Source of the DNA: an uncultured Veillonella sp.
GTDB lineage: Bacteria > Bacillota > Negativicutes > Veillonellales > Veillonellaceae
NCBI GenBank assembly: GCA_900757715.1
Contig: CAAEOZ010000176.1
Location: forward strand, 1-15,231
Direction of reading: 5' to 3'
Length of the DNA: 15,231 nucleotides
Part shown: piece after piece, positions 15,187 to 15,231 of the stretch
Layout: each line of letters opens with the position of its first letter
How positions within the stretch are numbered: position 1 is the stretch's first letter
Program-made: the position numbers and the translations under genes
Notes under the pieces: generated by a model
Databases searched by the model: none
What the model saw: the letters and a program-made list of their open reading frames with translations, nothing else
Told to the model about the DNA's origin: nothing

Positions 15187-15231
15187 TTAAGCCTCCTTTT
15201 GTACTTTTGGCTTAATTGCTTCTAAGCGGAA
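15187..15231 (-). CDS. C-terminal end of an upstream gene (partial)
   Basis: Reading inward from the window edge, only one minus-strand frame stays open; it gives FRLEAIKPKVQKEA and stops at TAA one base before the ftsW ATG. Such tight spacing, with the ftsW Shine-Dalgarno inside the last codons, is typical of an operon. Fourteen residues are too few to name the protein. Confidence 0.5.
   Translation of the reverse strand, partial: FRLEAIKPKVQKEA

Overview
The window looks like chromosomal DNA of a low-GC Negativicutes bacterium, most likely Veillonella. This rests on base composition, protein style (UraA-type permease, FloA/NfeD pair, PepT with an OPT-family peptide transporter) and clear AGGAGG-type ribosome binding sites; it is an inference, not a database result. 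I see no mobile element, CRISPR array, rRNA or phage gene. The layout is compact and almost every gene is on the minus strand; the exceptions are a cut-off tRNA-Ser and pepT.

Left to right: the 3' part of tRNA-Ser(GGA) with its terminator (1-113); a two-gene minus-strand unit of an amino-acid-binding lipoprotein followed by a homocysteine S-methyltransferase (about 2058 to 171), preceded by a 351-base leader with palindromes; an OPT-family oligopeptide transporter (4347 to 2410) divergent from pepT (4594-5817), a natural import-and-cleave pair for small peptides; an MFS exporter-like protein (7146 to 5896) convergent with pepT over a perfectly palindromic terminator; then a minus-strand run of a protein made of five tandem helix-turn-helix units, a divergent TSUP-like membrane transporter and a uracil-DNA glycosylase superfamily protein (9873 to 7407).

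The right half holds an NfeD / flotillin FloA / unknown-membrane-protein operon (12248 to 10126), a UraA-type uracil permease (13731 to 12448), the cell-division SEDS glycosyltransferase FtsW (15185 to 13842), and the last 14 codons of a further upstream gene at the edge. Most transcription units end in visible terminators, several of which have unusually long loops that themselves fold.

The most unusual item is the five-HTH protein: it is essentially nothing but DNA-binding units repeated every 47-49 residues, with no sensor or catalytic domain, just upstream of a transporter gene. Second-rank items are two long-loop terminators that share a loop motif, the repeated palindromes at TATAAT boxes ahead of the binding-protein/methyltransferase unit, and the unknown third gene of the flotillin operon.
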